From Hanleya hanleyi (taxonomy: Eukaryota; Mollusca; Polyplacophora; Lepidopleurida; Hanleyidae), in contig JAVTVY010051539.1 of NCBI GenBank assembly GCA_036873755.1, positions 211,649 to 275,648 of the forward strand: DNA of 64,000 nt, written 5' to 3'. The notes beneath the pieces were generated by a model. The model was given only the letters and a program-made list of their open reading frames with translations, searched no databases and was not told the origin of the DNA. This document shows, piece after piece, positions 25,601-32,880 of this stretch (position 1 is its first letter; each line of letters opens with the position of its first letter). The position numbers and the translations under genes were made by a program.

Positions 25601-28600
25601 GATGGCCACTGTCAACCATCTGGAATGGGTGCTTGGATCTAATCTGAGCAATAATTGAACTGATCAACTTTAAACTTAGAGAGTGAGTTGACATCATTCC
25701 ATCAGAGGCCAGTTGTGATTGCTTTTCAGTTACCTGTGTAATCCAAGATACTGCCATCAGCCATCTTGCGTTGTCAGCAGTTGGTTCTTTTCACATTTCT
25801 TTTCTGACCAATAACTCAAAAATGGTTGAACTGATCGACTTCAAACTTGGAGAGTGTCTTAACATCAGTGAGAGGACAGTTAGGATTGCTTCTCAGTTAC
25901 CTGTGTAATACACAAAAACTGCCAGCTGTGTTGGATTTTCAGTAGCTGGATCTTGTCCGGACAACAACTCGAGAACTATTGAACTGCATTGACTTGTGGG
26001 ATGTATGGCTTATCAGACAGATCTCCATTTCCAAAACCATACTATTAATCAGTGATATCATCGGCCAAAAAAAAATCGACCATAAAGGTCCCTCGTCCCT
26101 GCAGCAGCAGCATCAGTTATGGTGGATTGTGGATGCAATGCACCATAACTGGTGCTGCTGGTGGGGGACTTGGACCTCTATGGTCGATTTCTATTGGTAT
26201 TGGCAGATACAGAAGTGAAATGTTCATATTGAAAAAAAAACAGTAAAAACTTGTCATCACCTATTTCACAGAATACTTAGGTATTGGATACCATAAATTT
26301 TCACTCCGTTTATTCATCTTCACAGGATGTCCGTAATCAGCGACGGTATAGGAACAACAGGAAACAAGAACTGATGAAGTTACGAACCACGCTGAAGAGT
26401 TTGCACGAAAAGCGGACATTTTACGAAGAACAAATTGACTACTACAATCAATACGTGAAAAAATGTATGGAAAACTTGCAAAAGAAGACGAAGTAAGTGC
26501 TGTATGAGGTCTTAGGGCCTGTGTATGTCTGCCAGTGTTAGGGCCTGTGTATGTCTGCCAGTGTTAGGGCCTGTGTATGTCTGCCAGTGTTAGGGCCTGC
26601 GTATGTCTGCCAGTGTTAGGCCTGTGTATGCCTCCCAGTGTTAGGGCCTGTGTATGTCTGCCAGTGTTAGGGCCTGTGTATGTCTGCCAGTGTTAGGGCC
26701 TGTGTATGTCTGCCAGTGTTGGGGCCTGTGTATGTGTCCCAGTGTTGGGGCCTGTGTATGTGTCCCAGTGTTAGGGCCTGTGTATGTCTCCCAGTGTTAG
26801 GGCCTGTGTATGTCTGCCAGTGTTATGGCCTGTGTATGTCTGCCAGTGTTAGGGCCTGTGTATGTCTCCCAGTGTTGGGGCCTGTGTATGTGTCCCAGTG
26901 TTGGGGTCTGTGTATGTCTGCCAGTGTTAGGGCCTGTGTATGTCTGCCAGTGTTGGGGCCTGTGTATGTCTCCCAGTGTTGGGGCCTGTGTATGTCTCTG
27001 TGTTTGTCTCCCAGAGTTAAGGTCTGTGTGTGTCTCCCAGTGTTAGGGCCTGTGTGTATCTCCCAGTGTTAGGGCCTGTATGTGTCTCCCAGTGTTCGGG
27101 CCTGTGTGTGTCTCCAGTGTTAGGGCCTGTGTGTGTCTCCCAGTGTTAGGGCCTGTGTATGTCTCCCAGTGTTAGTCCTGTGTATGTCTCCCCCAGTGAT
27201 AGCGCCTGTGTATGCCTCCCAGTATTAGGTATGTGTATGTCTCCCAGTGTTAGCGCCTGTGTATGTCTCCCAGTGTTAGGGCCTGTGTATGCCTCCCAGT
27301 ATTAGGTGTGTGTATGTCTCCCAGTGTTAGTCCTGTGTATGTCTCCCAGTGTTAGCGCCTGTGTATGTCTCCCAGTGATAGCGCCTGTGTGTGTCTGCCA
27401 TTGTTAGGGACTGTGTATGTCTCCCAGTGTTAAAGGCCTGTGTATGTCTCCCAGTGTTAGGGCCTGTGTATGTCTCCCAGTGTTCGGGCCTGTGTATGTC
27501 TCCCAGTGTTAGGACTTGTGTATGTCTCCCAGTGTTAGGACTTGTGTATGTCTCCCAGAGTTAGGGCTTGTGTATGTCTCCAGTGTTAGGGCCTGTGTAT
27601 TTTTTTAACCGGTTTAAAAAACAAATTTATTTGGTTAATTTTTTTTTCTTTGATAACTTTCTTCTCTGAAAATGCTGAAACCAATAGTAATGCAAGTAAT
27701 GTTGCTAAATATCAAGTTGTCAGGCTGTATTTATATCATTTAATAGTCCAAGAGTTGAATTTTGTGGCCTATTTCACTATACCTTGCTAGTCTCTGGTTC
27801 GCATATGAGTGCGCAGTCTAAATTTGGCCCTGTCGATCCGTCGGTCATCATTTTCTGTTAACACCATATCTGAAGACAGACTATTCCTAGGAACACAAAG
27901 CTTACATCTCGCATGCATATGGTCCCAGTGCAGAAGGGTTCTTGCTCTGTCTTTCACCTTGTCATTCACCTCGATCAGTTCTGTAACTCTGTCATCTTTA
28001 TACCCACAGTCGGAAGTCCAAGTCATTCAGTCTGTTCAAGAAAGATACAGACAAACCCAAGCTCGAGTCGATCAAGTACAGTGCTGCCAGACTCTACGAC
28101 AAAGGTGTCGTATTGGAAATAGAGGGAGTTCCACAAAACCAGTAAGTTTGATCTCAAATTTCAATGTTTTCAACCCTTCACTTTTAAACAATAATGGTAG
28201 TATTTTACAGAGCTGATTGATTTCTTCCATCTCTTCTGTATCACATTAATTGACCTTGTTGCATACATTAGTAAGAGCTGATCTTTGTAGGAGAATGTAC
28301 ATGGATGAGGTTTTTGTTTAATTACATATAAGTCAACTTTCTGTTGCAATAAATTTGGTCAATAGTTTGGGATGAGAAAATGCACTTCCTGTGTTAACAG
28401 AGTGTTATTATGTTGATAATACGAAGTACTAAATATTGTTGAGATTTGTGGACTGACATATTGCCTCAATGTTATTGAATATTGACAAGCTGTATTGTTC
28501 CCTTGTTACAGGTTTAAGAATGTTTTATTTGAGATCGGTGCTACAGAAGATCCAGGGGTATTTGATGTCAATGCTAAATTCATGGGGGTGGAAATGCATA

Positions 28601-31600
28601 AGGTAGAGGTGGTCTTCCAGGTAAAGTATCTGAAAGCAAATAAATATATTTATTGCATGAGATTATGGACAGGAGGTTAACAGCAAGTTGAGATTACTAC
28701 CTATTCAGCATTGTGTGTTCATAAACACAAGTGATGGATGTAAATTTAGTTGTGATACCACCCATTTGTTTTTCCGAGTTTGTCATGTGGTGCGAGAGCA
28801 ATGTGTTGTATTTTGTATTTCATACCCTAGAAGTTCTGAGAGATGGTCACTCACAATTGATCCTGAAAGATGATCACTCACAATTAGTCCTGAGAGATGG
28901 TCACTCACATTTAGTCATGAGAGATGGTCACTCACAATTAGTCCCGAGAGATGGTCACTCATAATTAATCATGAGAGATGGTCACTCACATTTAGTCCTG
29001 AGAGATGGTCACTCACAGTTAGTCCTGAGAGATGGTCACTCACAATTAGTCCCGAGAGATGGTCACTCACAATTAATCCCGTGAGATGGTCAATCGCAAA
29101 GTCATAACCTGATGAAAGGATAAATAATGATTTTCTGTGAGCTGTAGTAACCCTATCCATGATATTCATGTACATATAATATAAGCTACAGTCAAATTGG
29201 AAACAATGCAGTTGGGAGGGGTTCTTTTTTACCCCTCAGCCCGAATGGGCATAGGGGTATTGTTATGGGTCCATCTGTCTGTCCGTCCGTTTGTCCGTAC
29301 CATTTTCGTTAACATTCCATATCTTGAAAACTGCTGAAGGCAGGGGCTCAAAACTTTTATCCAGTACAGAATGTATTTTGTAGGTGTGCCTTTTGTATCT
29401 TTTGGGTTATTGATATAGTGGAATCATTTTAAATTTTTTTTTAAAATAACAAGTTTTATTATGAATTACGCTTTGGTCAAATTCTACTGACAATCGGGAA
29501 CCCTCGGGTAACGGAATGGTCTTCGCTGAATAAGGTACCCGATACAACCCAAATGAAAACTGCTCCAAGAATAATTGAAGGTAGTTCTACAGCCCGTTTC
29601 ATATGTTTCCCTTTTCATCAGTCTTTTCTCTCCATCCTGCTTTCAAAATATCAACGGAATATTGCCCGCTTTGTCCCTGAATACCAAGTTATCCTTCCTT
29701 TCTTTTTATACGCCCGTCAAATTTGACGGGACGTATTATGGTATGGCGTCGTCCGTCCGTTAACTTTTCTCGTCAACGCAACTCGTCCTAGAGTTTTCAG
29801 TGGATTCTTTTGATATTTGGTCCACGTGATCGGTACCATGTGTAGATGTGCATGAACTTTTTTCGGCCCGATTCGACGTTTTCTTGAGTTACTCCCCTTG
29901 ATTTTGGTCTAAAATCCTTGTATTTGGCACCTACTGTCTTCGTCAACGCAACTCGTCCCAGAGTTTTCAATGGATTCTTCTGAAATTTGGTACACATGAT
30001 CGGTACCATGTGTAGATGTGCACAAACCTTTTTCGGCCCGATTCAATGTTTTCTTGAGTTACTCCCCTTGATTTTGGTCTGAAATCCTTGTATTTAGCAC
30101 TTGCTGTCTTCGTCAACGCAACTCGTTCCAGAGTTTTCAATGGATTCTTTTGAAATTTGGTACACATGATTGGTACCATGTGTAGATGTGCACAAACTTT
30201 TTTCGACCAGATTCGACGTTTTCTTGAGTTACTCCCCTTGATTTTGGTCTGAAATCCTTGTATTTGGCACCTACTGTCTTCGTCAACGCAACTCGTCCCA
30301 GAGTTTTTAATGGATTCTTCTGAAATTTGGTACACATGATCGGTACCATGTGCAGATGTGCATGAACTTTTTTCCGTCCAATTCGATGTTTTCTTTAGTT
30401 ACTCCCCTTGATTTTGGTCTGAAATCCTTGTATTTGGCATCTACTGTCTTCATCAATGCAACTCGTCCCAGAGTTTTCAATGGATTCTTCTGAAATTTGG
30501 TACACATGATCAGTACCATGTGTTGATGTGCACTGAATTTTTTCGACCCGATTCAACATTTTCTTGAGTTACTCCCCTTGATTTTGGTCTGAAATCCTTG
30601 TATTTGGCACCTACTGTCTTCGTCGTGAATGCAACTTGTCCCAGAGTTTTCAAATGAATTTGAATTTGGTACATATCATGTGTAGATGCGCATGAACTTT
30701 TTTCGAACCAATTCAATGTTTTTCTTGAGTTACCCCCCTTGATTTTAGTCTGGAATCGTTTTATTTGGCACCCACAGTCCTCCTGAATGGAACTCATCCT
30801 AGGGGTTTCATTGCATTCTTTTGAAATTAGGTACCCATGATTGGTGCCAAGTGCACATGTGCACGAACTTTTTTCAAGCTGATTCGACAGTTTCTTGAGT
30901 TACTCCCCATGATTTTGGTCTGAAATCTTTTATTTGCCACCTACTGTCCTCGTGAACGCAACTCGTCTCAGGCTTCTCTATGGATTTTTTGAAATTTGGT
31001 ACATATGATCGGTATCATGTGTAGATGTGCACAAACTGTTTTTGAGGTGATTCGATGTTTTCTTCAGTTACTCCCCTTTATTTTAGTCTGAAATCCTTGT
31101 AATTGGCACCTACTGTTATTTTGACCCCATTCATCAGGCTGATGAGCTTACTTTTGCAGCTTATAGTAACACAAATTTTGTTTTAAAGTTACTGATGCAT
31201 CCATAAGCTCATAACCATGGGGTGGGGGAATATGCACCCCCACAGAGTAAGAGTAACTGGAGTTCTACCTGCTTCCACAAATACCGCTCCACCTGGCCCT
31301 TATGTACCTCTGCTCCCCACTCGATCTGACTTCCAAACCTGCCTACACCACTTATACAACAATGATGGCTTACACATGTACAGTATTATGACAATTGCAA
31401 CAATACAGACCAGGCAGGTTCATTTGTATGGTTAACCTTTGTCTATAAAAAAATTCAGGAGATAAAAATGTTGTTTATCGACTGTATTTTTTACGGGCGT
31501 ATTTTGGGTTCAATTGAACTCTTGTTTCTGAATGATCAATGCTCTCCACGAAATACCAGGGGACATAACCCATGCATGGCCAACCCGTAATTTTTTTCTC

Positions 31601-32880
31601 AAGGATTGATCCGCCTGCGAATGTAGTCCAAGGTAGTCCAAGGTTTGATCTCCATAAGTTTTTTTCAAGTTACGTACGGTTGGTGATCATATTAATTATA
31701 GGAATTGCTTAATGTGCAATTTTCACCACTTTCACGTCTTGATAACCTTTATAGTATAAGTAGCAAGTTCAGGTATCCATACGCGCTAAAACCCCCTATT
31801 GCAGATTTCATTTATTTATGTGACAACCAGCAGCCGATCTTTACCGGTACTTTGAGGTGACTTACTTGCTAGGGGTTATATCTTCAGATGTAAAGTATAA
31901 ACGAATTATGAGACATTTTTGCTGAAGGAGAATTAAATCTCTAAATCTAACTTGATAACGAAAGTGCAATTTACAACAACGACCACGTGCGTGATCATTT
32001 TGGTTCCGACTTCTTCAAACGTCCCAAAGCTATTCTGTTTGATAAAAGCTAACTGAAACTACCTTCCAAAGGAAATTTCAAATATATTTGATGGAACCCT
32101 ATAGCCATACTTGGACTTCGTCGGGCTCAAGGGGGTGGGGGGTGGCAGAAACTATAAGCAAAGCTTTAGGCTGGTTGGTTAAAAAAAAAATCCTTTTTTA
32201 GCATCATTTTTTTTAATAAATCTGGGTAGGGAGGGAGGATTTTTAGTGGCCTGTGTGGATAAAATTATCAGTAAACCTTGCCTTAATAGTTGGGTTTCTG
32301 TTCTGAATAAAGTAGCTTGCATCCATTGTCCTTCTGCTCTGTTGTTTGCCTTTATAATTGGAGATTCAAAACGTTGGTTGGCGACAATTACGATAATAGA
32401 CTTTAATGGAAAGCTGAATTGTCAAGTGTTAAACAAACCAGTCGTCTACTATAAAATATAGTTCTGGGCGCTTAGAAGCAAAAATGTAAAAAAAAAACCC
32501 GAACAAAACGCTGCTTACATGTACAATATGGCATTTAGTGAGGCAGCTCAATAAACTGTTGATCACACTGCTCTGCCACATGTACACACACTCGTGATAT
32601 AACTGATAATTTTTTCTAGAATATTACAGAGCTGAGGGGTTCTAGCACCTCTGGTGCCTCATGTTGTAAAACTCCACCCCCTTTCATCCCTTCTCATCTT
32701 TACTACTACAGGTATGTGGTACTATCCATGCACATTTATTAACATGAATATTATATTTGTTAACAGGACCTATTACAGTTACAATACGAGGGTGTAGCTG
32801 TGATGAAGATGTTTGACAGTGCCAAAGTAAACGTCAACCTTCTTATATTTCTTATAAACCGCAAGTTTTATGGCAAGTAA
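1477..32880 (+). CDS. IQGAP: IQGAP scaffold protein, C-terminal half (13 exons)
   Basis: Joining 1477-1617, 2107-2191, 3331-3495, 10701-10768, 13685-13920, 17481-17619, 18521-18608, 18880-18992, 24202-24316, 26326-26492, 28010-28141, 28512-28620 and 32767-32880 gives one frame of 556 codons plus stop. Every junction is AG/GT and all phases agree. The product reads colinearly with animal IQGAPs: LPYD near the start, DKIPYGMRYMAKV, NLLYYRYINSAIVAPDAF, RRNLGSIAKILQ, TKPVIYMS, TLTNKF, a TKR...VDVI segment, DVRNQRRYR, SAARLYDKGVVLEI and the end NRKFYGK. IQGAPs are cytoplasmic scaffolds binding active Cdc42/Rac1, actin, calmodulin and MAPK or cadherin partners. Their GAP-related domain binds GTPases without stimulating hydrolysis (family knowledge). 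The N-terminal calponin homology, WW and IQ regions are outside the window. Full vertebrate proteins are about 1650 residues, so roughly the last third is here. Confidence 0.96.
2107..2191 (+). CDS. IQGAP: IQGAP exon 2 of window (GAP-related domain)
   Basis: The exon starts after ttcaag and ends AAG|GTATAT. One base finishes the split proline, then 28 codons begin YGMRYMAKVMREALWKKFP and end DVLK. YGMR directly after DKIP is diagnostic of IQGAP. Confidence 0.94.
2785..3030. repeat. 57-bp tandem repeat, about four copies
   Basis: Units carry ctgtctcaggccagtgtt and tactctagtctgactctaga. The 57-bp period keeps one frame open with a 19-residue repeat (DPVSGQCLYSSLTLES...). It is intronic and not judged coding. 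Confidence 0.8.
3331..3495 (+). CDS. IQGAP: IQGAP exon 3 of window (GAP-related core)
   Basis: Fifty-five whole codons lie between tgtgtacag and GTGAGT. They read IVGNLLYYRYINSAIVAPDA, then TTEQRRNLGSIAKILQFAA. The YYRYxNxAIVAPDAF segment corresponds to the conserved FLRFxxPAI-type helix of RasGAP folds and is the strongest IQGAP signature in the window. Confidence 0.97.
3496..7462. other. IQGAP intron, first part
   Basis: AT-rich intron sequence between the exons at 3331 and 10701. It holds a G13 run near 5180, a degenerate dispersed repeat near 5530-5610 and the antisense ORF at 6299-6556. Nothing else was recognised. Confidence 0.7.
6299..6556 (-). CDS. possible small secreted or membrane-anchored protein, antisense within an IQGAP intron
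   Basis: An 85-codon frame with start ATG at 6556 begins MNLEMSAWLIAFILVLIKMI then LANGATIAS. This is a short polar start, a hydrophobic stretch of about 16 residues and an ANGA-type cleavage region. The rest (FYVKFKTFLFSEKTTASFVI, then ERFLSKADLKLPSMI) is mixed and uses more CpG and C-ending codons than nearby noncoding DNA. No family is recognised. It may be a nested single-exon gene, a first exon, or chance. An AATAAA-like hexamer overlaps its 3' end. The region just upstream (6560-7070) is also CpG-richer. Confidence 0.3.
   Translation of the reverse strand: MNLEMSAWLIAFILVLIKMILANGATIASTNGQFYVKFKTFLFSEKTTASFVIERFLSKADLKLPSMILLPYMGACNQQINYINL
7463..9179. mobile_element. 1.7-kb nonautonomous DNA transposon with about 30-bp TIRs and TTA target duplication
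   Basis: The left end starts gggctgttccagataaacat then atgtac and a C run. The right end (9147-9179) is its inverse complement. TTA flanks both sides (7460-7462 and 9180-9182). The interior has several diverged 'tgtgggtgggt' stretches near both ends and no transposase. A 3-bp TTA duplication is typical of PIF/Harbinger elements (family knowledge); membership is inferred from that alone. Confidence 0.8.
8289..8339. mobile_element. 51-bp perfect palindrome flanked by 10-bp direct repeats, nested in the TIR element
   Basis: The arms are 23 bp each and perfectly complementary (starting tagccccagctgggacctaa), with a 5-base loop (tactg). The identical 10-mer gttgttttct lies immediately on both sides (8279-8288 and 8340-8349). 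This looks like a target-site duplication around an inserted hairpin. Confidence 0.75.
9180..10700. other. IQGAP intron, last part
   Basis: AT-rich intron up to the exon at 10701. A dispersed repeat on the - strand (about 9690-9835, including ggttctcgggc) resembles 5530-5610. A 160-codon - strand frame here is low-complexity and not supported. Confidence 0.6.
10701..10768 (+). CDS. IQGAP: IQGAP exon 4 of window
   Basis: A small 68-bp exon after gtttttgtag, with donor GTAAGT. It encodes FGGDSAHLACLNNYIKESHD then KF and two bases of a lysine codon. It matches the IQGAP segment that follows the AASNK sequence (F.GD.AHL...N.Y). It follows a 7.2-kb intron, so a gene finder could miss it. Confidence 0.92.
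11070..12292. mobile_element. tandem-array element with short TIRs (about 156-bp units), copy 1
   Basis: The left end is gtcctccgccacgaagtggt, the right end carries tggcggaggac, and the 11-bp termini are inverted. After a gtccgtccgtcc stretch come five or more units containing gatatctcgagaacaattc, atcgacttcaaacttgag and ttggtattgattttcactga. Open frames on both strands are shadows of the array. It lies in an IQGAP intron. Confidence 0.8.
12435..12553. repeat. imperfect foldback (about 35-bp arms)
   Basis: The left arm carries ttttttggggaattcaggga. The right arm carries gctcccggaattccccgaaa, close to its reverse complement. The 13-mer tccgtgatatacc also occurs twice (about 12422 and 12487). 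Confidence 0.6.
12644..13625 (+). mobile_element. tandem-array element with 'acccctcagcc' head, copy 1
   Basis: The head is ttacccctcagccattttgg then cctcggggta, a small hairpin, followed by gtccgtccatccatccgt. Six or so diverged units of about 150 bp follow, with taatttatgcaaaatcttta and ttggtatacatcatcgatg. It ends just upstream of the exon at 13685. A - strand relative is at 52345-53358. Confidence 0.75.
13685..13920 (+). CDS. IQGAP: IQGAP exon 5 of window
   Basis: The exon follows cttgtag and its donor is GTAAGA. It reads KQFFKSACEVEDPEVKFNV, then TKPVIYMSTQEICDTHQLLL, then DPLHELLEDLGESPSV, and ends one base into a glycine codon. This covers the end of the GAP-related domain and the start of the linker (FF..AC.V...KFNV.QY and HELL.DLGE in the family). 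Confidence 0.96.
14215..15230. repeat. intron repeats, partly a 'ttggtatg..gataccttg' family
   Basis: At 14570-14900 two diverged units contain caaattgggtatgtcgatac and ccttgccacaagatg. Related stretches occur at 17230-17450 and 19000-19420. At 14225-14275 there is a hairpin-headed sequence (ccccctctggct...agggagatttggggg) with no identifiable element body. The rest is unremarkable intron. Confidence 0.5.
15231..16682 (+). mobile_element. tandem-array element with tatgcccccc/ggggggcata ends, copy 1
   Basis: It begins tatgccccccctctaattag then agggggggcata (a terminal hairpin) followed by gtccgtccgtctgtccgtcc. Units of about 160 bp contain gggctggatctcggttaata and tcaagagttatggccctt. It ends at aaggggggcatacg plus a tail gagcaatctctgattgcttc. 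An opposite-orientation copy is at 48460-50108. Confidence 0.85.
16683..17480. other. IQGAP intron, unremarkable plus one diverged repeat
   Basis: AT-rich sequence before the exon at 17481. About 17230-17450 carries relatives of the 'ttggtatg..gataccttg' repeat. No gene was seen. Confidence 0.5.
17481..17619 (+). CDS. IQGAP: IQGAP exon 6 of window (linker)
   Basis: The exon follows ggttgttatag and the donor is GTTAGT. It encodes GSDMMDVEELDETVKAQLGK, then TEITLTLTNKFEVPDDD and IKSLLI. The LTLTNKF block is conserved in IQGAPs and precedes the segment carried by the next exon. Confidence 0.94.
17890..18054. mobile_element. 165-bp foldback (MITE-like) with about 60-bp arms
   Basis: The left arm starts ttaatgaccgccttagtgaa. 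The right arm ends with its near-perfect inverse (ttcactaagaaggtcattaa). The arms share gtaataatttttcgatgttt and agttttagacc, and pairing continues inward through atcaaaaaacc/ggttttttgat around a short GC-rich loop. It is intronic, between exons at 17619 and 18521, and the flanking 18150-18420 is CpG-richer. Confidence 0.75.
18521..18608 (+). CDS. IQGAP: IQGAP exon 7 of window
   Basis: The acceptor is gatattgtag and the donor is GTTAGT. It encodes K-TKRMTVDVIACQSGENL then TSVLHTPATDEQ. The TKR..VDVI...GE.L...L.TPAT pattern is typical of IQGAP. Confidence 0.93.
18880..18992 (+). CDS. IQGAP: IQGAP exon 8 of window
   Basis: The acceptor is ccataatag and the donor is GTATGT. It encodes EELHQALVKRRDLRDKKAAT, then STDQAKLNRQPSMTGDT and two bases of an arginine codon. 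This basic linker is the least conserved part of the segment. Assignment rests on exon phase, the two good borders and position. Confidence 0.88.
18993..19827. repeat. three diverged copies of a 'ttggtatg..gtaccttgcctca' repeat
   Basis: Units near 19060, 19200 and 19340 share aacttctgaaaacctgaa, gggttctttccaaatttagt and atgctgatccgcctatagg-like phrases. They are intronic; frames on both strands are artefacts. Confidence 0.6.
19828..22287 (+). mobile_element. double-headed tandem-array block ('tatcgagcccgtagctttag' heads)
   Basis: Two identical heads at about 19829 and 20996 read tatcgagcccgtagctttag then ctgcggaaagctcgata. Each forms a hairpin and is followed by gtccgtctgtctgtc and aggaccaagtaaatgttaaa. 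Behind each head is a long C-rich array with cccatccactaccctcgggg and agcatgtccccacccctggg. Two elements or a tandem duplication are equally possible. Confidence 0.75.
22288..24030. repeat. tandem duplication of about 790 bp in an IQGAP intron
   Basis: Copy 1 (22288-23077) and copy 2 (23079-24030) share aggtatgagatgtagtgtac-like starts, cgtgtcgccttaaatgaagg, tgtgtccacacatttaactta and ends like tttttgcgaagctgcatg. Copy 2 is longer by the 200-bp insertion at 23213-23412. Confidence 0.85.
23213..23412. mobile_element. 200-bp MITE with 16-bp TIRs and 5-bp target duplication
   Basis: The left end caggccttgtttttcg and the right end cgaaaaacaagccctg are inverted with one mismatch. AATAT flanks both sides (23208-23212 and 23413-23417). 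The interior carries several ggaatcc/ggattcc-type inverted motifs. The paralogous copy 1 lacks the insert at the matching place (about 22420). Confidence 0.85.
24202..24316 (+). CDS. IQGAP: IQGAP exon 9 of window (start of RasGAP C-terminal domain)
   Basis: The acceptor is ctctattccag and the donor is GTGAGT. It completes the split arginine and encodes LPLEVMKQKILKNLESLEGA, then NVVTKQNHYQDLVNMIVQ. It matches the IQGAP stretch of K.KI...L..LE, then a Y..L...I segment just before D.RNQRRYR. Confidence 0.92.
25095..25990 (+). mobile_element. tandem-array element, about 160-bp units
   Basis: The head tgtcccctgccacataagtt is followed by gtccgtaattccgtctttcc. Units contain accaataactcgagaa, atcgacttcaaacttgga and cagttacctgcgtaatccaa then gatggccac. 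It is related in wording to the 11070-12292 family but clearly diverged. Confidence 0.7.
26073..26190. repeat. foldback of about 118 bp, 135 bp upstream of an IQGAP exon
   Basis: The left arm carries aaatcgaccataaaggtccc, cagcagcagcatcagttatg and gtg. The right arm carries caccataactggtgctgctg and cctctatggtcgattt. Arms of about 50 bp are imperfectly complementary around a short loop. Confidence 0.65.
26326..26492 (+). CDS. IQGAP: IQGAP exon 10 of window (RasGAP_C)
   Basis: The acceptor is tcttcacag and the donor is GTAAGT. It encodes DVRNQRRYRNNRKQELMKLR, then TTLKSLHEKRTFYEEQIDYY and NQYVKKCMENLQKKT. It is strongly basic and helical, typical of the RasGAP C-terminal domain. A 26-bp minisatellite begins about 20 bp after the donor. 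Confidence 0.96.
26513..27600. repeat. 26-bp minisatellite, about 40 copies, abutting an IQGAP splice donor
   Basis: The unit reads agggcctgtgtatgtctgcc then agtgtt, with common gccag/cccag variants. The array starts about 20 bp after the GTAAGT at 26493 and fills most of the intron before the exon at 28010. Frames inside it (SVRACVCLPVLGPVYV...) are artefacts. Confidence 0.95.
28010..28141 (+). CDS. IQGAP: IQGAP exon 11 of window (RasGAP_C)
   Basis: The acceptor is tacccacag and the donor is GTAAGT. It encodes N-RKSKSFSLFKKDTDKPKLE, then SIKYSAARLYDKGVVLEIEG and VPQN. The KY.AARL..KGV.LEIE block is highly conserved. Longer open frames cross this interval in other registers but do not match the family. 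Confidence 0.96.
28512..28620 (+). CDS. IQGAP: IQGAP exon 12 of window (RasGAP_C)
   Basis: The acceptor is ccttgttacag and the donor is GTAAAG. It encodes Q-FKNVLFEIGATEDPGVFD, then VNAKFMGVEMHKVEVVFQ. It matches the family pattern QFKNV.FEI..TE..G.F.V.AKFMGV.ME. Confidence 0.96.
28840..29095. repeat. 27-bp minisatellite, about nine copies
   Basis: The unit is gagagatggtcactcacaat then tagtcct. It lies in the last IQGAP intron, about 220 bp after the exon at 28512-28620. The period is a multiple of three, so frames on both strands stay open. Confidence 0.9.
29229..29460 (+). mobile_element. fragment of an 'acccctcagcc' headed element
   Basis: The head acccctcagcccgaatgggc then ataggggtatt is followed by gtctgtccgtccgtttgtcc and about one diverged unit. 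It resembles the head at 12644 but lacks a recognisable array. Confidence 0.5.
29705..31505 (+). mobile_element. tandem-array element with atacgcccgt/acgggcgtat ends (170-bp units)
   Basis: It starts tatacgcccgtcaaatttga then cgggacgtat (a hairpin), followed by gtccgtccgt. About eight 170-bp units carry cttcgtcaacgcaactcgtc, tttggtacacatgatcggta and gagttactccccttgatttt. It ends near ttttacgggcgtatttt. The - strand shows an open repeat peptide (MVPIMCTKFQKNPLKTLGRV...), which I treat as a by-product of the array. Confidence 0.8.
31506..32766. other. last IQGAP intron, 3' part
   Basis: Ordinary AT-rich intron between the 29705-31505 element and the terminal exon. No repeat or gene was recognised. 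Confidence 0.5.
32767..32880 (+). CDS. IQGAP: IQGAP terminal exon
   Basis: The exon follows ttgttaacag. It encodes DLLQLQYEGVAVMKMFDSAK, then VNVNLLIFLINRKFYGK and TAA. The C-terminus is that of animal IQGAPs and the stop is at the expected place, so the 3' end of the gene is intact. Confidence 0.97.
   Translation, partial: DLLQLQYEGVAVMKMFDSAKVNVNLLIFLINRKFYGK

Noticed and set aside
26680..27072. 130-codon cysteine-rich frame
   Set aside because: Pure translation of the 26-bp minisatellite within an intron.
27809..28216. 135-codon frame over the IQGAP exon at 28010
   Set aside because: It is in a different register from the conserved SIKYSAARLYDKG reading and has no family match.
29797..30797. 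Serial - strand frames (CTKFQKNPLKTLGRVAL...)
   Set aside because: By-product of the 170-bp tandem array; frames break and restart at unit borders.
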